Shown: positions 63,501 to 64,000 of the stretch, one piece after another
How the letters are laid out: every line of letters begins with the position of its first letter
Position numbering within the stretch: position 1 is the first letter of the stretch
Source of the DNA: Mesonia mobilis DSM 19841
GTDB lineage: Bacteria > Bacteroidota > Bacteroidia > Flavobacteriales > Flavobacteriaceae
Reading direction: 5' to 3'
Assembly: GCF_000423405.1 (NCBI RefSeq)
Contig: NZ_AUHX01000006.1
Location: forward strand, 186,001-250,000
DNA: 64,000 nucleotides
The notes under the pieces: generated by a model
The model's input: the letters and a program-made list of their open reading frames with translations, nothing else
What the model was told of the DNA's origin: nothing
The model's database searches: none
Translations under genes and position numbers: made by a program

Positions 63501-64000
63501 CAATATTACGTTTGGGATCCTAATATGAATACGCAAGGAGCTTATGTCACAGTAGATTTGTCTACAGGAAATCCTACGCCGTCAGCTTCTGAAGCAAACC
63601 AGTTTTTACAACCTGGTCAAGCGGCTTTCGTGACGACCTTAGCTAATGGTGCTTCTTCAGTTTTATTCCAAGAAAGTGATAAGGCAACAAGTGAAGCTTT
63701 TACTGAAGTTTTTAGAGGAGCTAATCAATCTACCACTTCAACCATAAATATCGATTTGCAAACTCAGGAAGCTTATGCGAATAACGGAAAACTGGCTGAC
63801 GGAGTTCTATTGAAGTTCTCATCAAACGCTTCTAATATGATCGAAGCAGATGATGCAACCAAACTTGGAAATTTAGATGAAACGCTTTCAATCGTAAATA
63901 CTAATCACTATCTGAGTATTGAAAGTAGAGCTTTACCGCAAGCAGGAGAAGATGTTCCGTTTTATTTAAACCAATATCGCCATCAAGCTTATGTGTTTAG
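60600..64000 (+). CDS. Very large exported surface protein, 5' part (truncated by window edge)
   Basis: An ATG at 60600 opens a frame that stays open for 1133 codons to the right edge. A signal peptide (MIKKLLLRLPLLAFILTYNLFAQ) is followed by a domain of about 145 residues. An Ig-like module is present twice (residues 174-259 and 444-528, with SADV.D....VELHWGT and YYEIEA). A lamin-tail-like segment lies at about 545-640 (LLLYITEVADASDYKNEYIEIYN). Later parts have FIGNPYQAIVDINSVL and PGQAAFVTT patterns common in flavobacterial secreted proteins. A C-terminal T9SS sorting domain is expected but lies outside the window. Confidence 0.88.
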   Translation, partial: MIKKLLLRLPLLAFILTYNLFAQLTENFDNGNFGPGYNTGTINYDSGTWVVDEVINDLANSRSGASARLDDDTSGASLTTPVINSGVGEISFWYRELNSGGGTIEIQKSTDGVNYTTIATQAFAGTTYAQFTYTVNDVSTGLTIRILSDDNAGHLIIDDFSTTAYSPSGNQPPQIINITQTPTSGNVTSSDAVSVSADVTDSDSNIANVELHWGTSTGNLSNTIAMSLSSGDTYISNTDIPAQADGTTVYYEIEATDDDATPATEASDEENYLVDDSVEIISDDFQDCGNISFTSVSVSSNADWECSSGYFQINAYGADVAAEDYLISEELNLDLYANETLTFESYNQYTDNGISGPEVELLYTNNYTGNPSTTSWNSLSATFASANSTTWTASGDIDLTGISGTSVRIAFRYTSSGTGGGDTSLWRIDNVELTGYLSENLPTQITSITQNPINGEVTSADAVSISANVTDSNGIADVVLAWGTTSGSLSNTITMSLDSGNTYTANTDIPAQVDGTTIYYEIEAMNNDLDIVTSSEISYTVEDPLLLYITEVADASDYKNEYIEIYNNGTIPIDMTGFSLIADESTSWELGDDIGTATIPAKGFLIITRVGSQANFESEFGTLTTNTVFVTGTEGMYFGTGTSRRWQLTDGASEIIDDTQTTVAGSNSRTYQNIFLLDFVDDTHANANPGELDYLLYKDGVWTNNDAVSNSTATKDVLLYDDFTVNTNISLNSLFVDHNANVAIEAVLHANGNITNNGSITFVSNATTTGQLDEFYGTISGNDIRVERFIPGDAVDGVRAFRFLTSAVTTSTSINANWQEGVNNTTTNFSNNQNPDPGFGIHITGSTTGANGFDATPSGNPSLFGFDNQYTDANQAWYDVANTDVNTLTAGEPYRVYVRGNRGIDVTDNSSTPINPAVIRATGDMATGNQSSTLGSTQDHFNFIGNPYQAIVDINSVLANSTNLNTNQYYVWDPNMNTQGAYVTVDLSTGNPTPSASEANQFLQPGQAAFVTTLANGASSVLFQESDKATSEAFTEVFRGANQSTTSTINIDLQTQEAYANNGKLADGVLLKFSSNASNMIEADDATKLGNLDETLSIVNTNHYLSIESRALPQAGEDVPFYLNQYRHQAYVF
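61119..61376 (+). repeat. Ig-like coding repeat, copy 1
   Basis: 258 nt encode residues 174-259 (QIINITQTPTSGNVTSSDAV through YYEIEATDDD). Copy 2 at 61929-62183 is of nearly equal length and shares most residues. Confidence 0.85.
61929..62183 (+). repeat. Ig-like coding repeat, copy 2
   Basis: 255 nt encode residues 444-528 (QITSITQNPINGEVTSADAV through YYEIEAMNND). It is shorter than copy 1 by one codon. About 550 nt of unique coding sequence separate the copies. Confidence 0.85.

Noticed and set aside
1-64000. Mobile element, prophage, defence island or CRISPR array
   Set aside because: No transposase, integrase, Cas, restriction or toxin gene is recognised and no regularly spaced direct repeats were noticed. 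The window is mostly conserved housekeeping gene content.

Overview
The window is ordinary chromosome from a marine-type member of the Flavobacteriaceae (Bacteroidota). It is A+T-rich. Its genes carry weak or no Shine-Dalgarno sequences, several are preceded by the Bacteroidota -7 promoter element TAnnTTTG, and one exported protein has a type IX secretion (T9SS) C-terminal sorting domain. Family-typical genes are a B-type succinate dehydrogenase with one cytochrome b subunit, DUF2480, DUF3078, DUF5686, a PorT-family barrel and an ExbB/ExbD/ExbD operon. Genus was not determined. I see no insertion sequence, integrase, prophage or CRISPR array, and no intergenic stretch longer than about 255 bp.

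Left part (1-14.5 kb): a truncated aminotransferase gene, then sdhCAB on the minus strand ending in a clear terminator. Next is a plus-strand cassette of a WG-repeat protein fused to a TonB-like C-terminus and two unrecognised tail-anchored proteins. After it come Xaa-Pro aminopeptidase, a serine beta-lactamase-like hydrolase, an alpha/beta hydrolase, aspartate kinase with a divergent ACT-domain protein, a tiny membrane protein and thiamine-phosphate kinase.

14.5-19.1 kb: a four-gene envelope operon. It encodes a T9SS-sorted choice-of-anchor-B protein, a lipoprotein with seven propeller-like repeats, an MbnP-like lipoprotein and a di-haem MbnH/MauG-like peroxidase lipoprotein. This is the most interesting functional cluster in the window.

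19.4-26.3 kb: a complete suf iron-sulfur cluster operon (sufA-B-lipoprotein-C-D-S-META lipoprotein-E-T) with its own terminator and a palindrome upstream, followed by DUF2480 and DUF3078 genes.

27.9-34.6 kb (minus): a tripartite RND efflux operon (TetR, TolC-like, membrane fusion protein, permease). A perfect 9+9 inverted repeat overlaps the regulator's promoter.

34.7-45.8 kb (plus except one gene): polyprenyl diphosphate synthase, sucA-sucB, a retropepsin-like protease (minus), TatD, asparaginase, tRNA-Ser(GGA), an ExbB/unknown/ExbD/ExbD operon and a PorT-like barrel protein.

45.8-60.3 kb (minus): a PAP2-like membrane protein, rpoN, an RluA-type pseudouridine synthase, asnS, an outer-membrane barrel protein, an MMPL/RND exporter, a DUF5686 protein, frr, pyrH, tsf, rpsB, rpsI and rplM. 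In transcription order the core is rplM-rpsI-rpsB-tsf, then pyrH-frr.

60.6-64 kb: the 5' part of a very large exported, repeat-containing surface protein that runs off the right edge.
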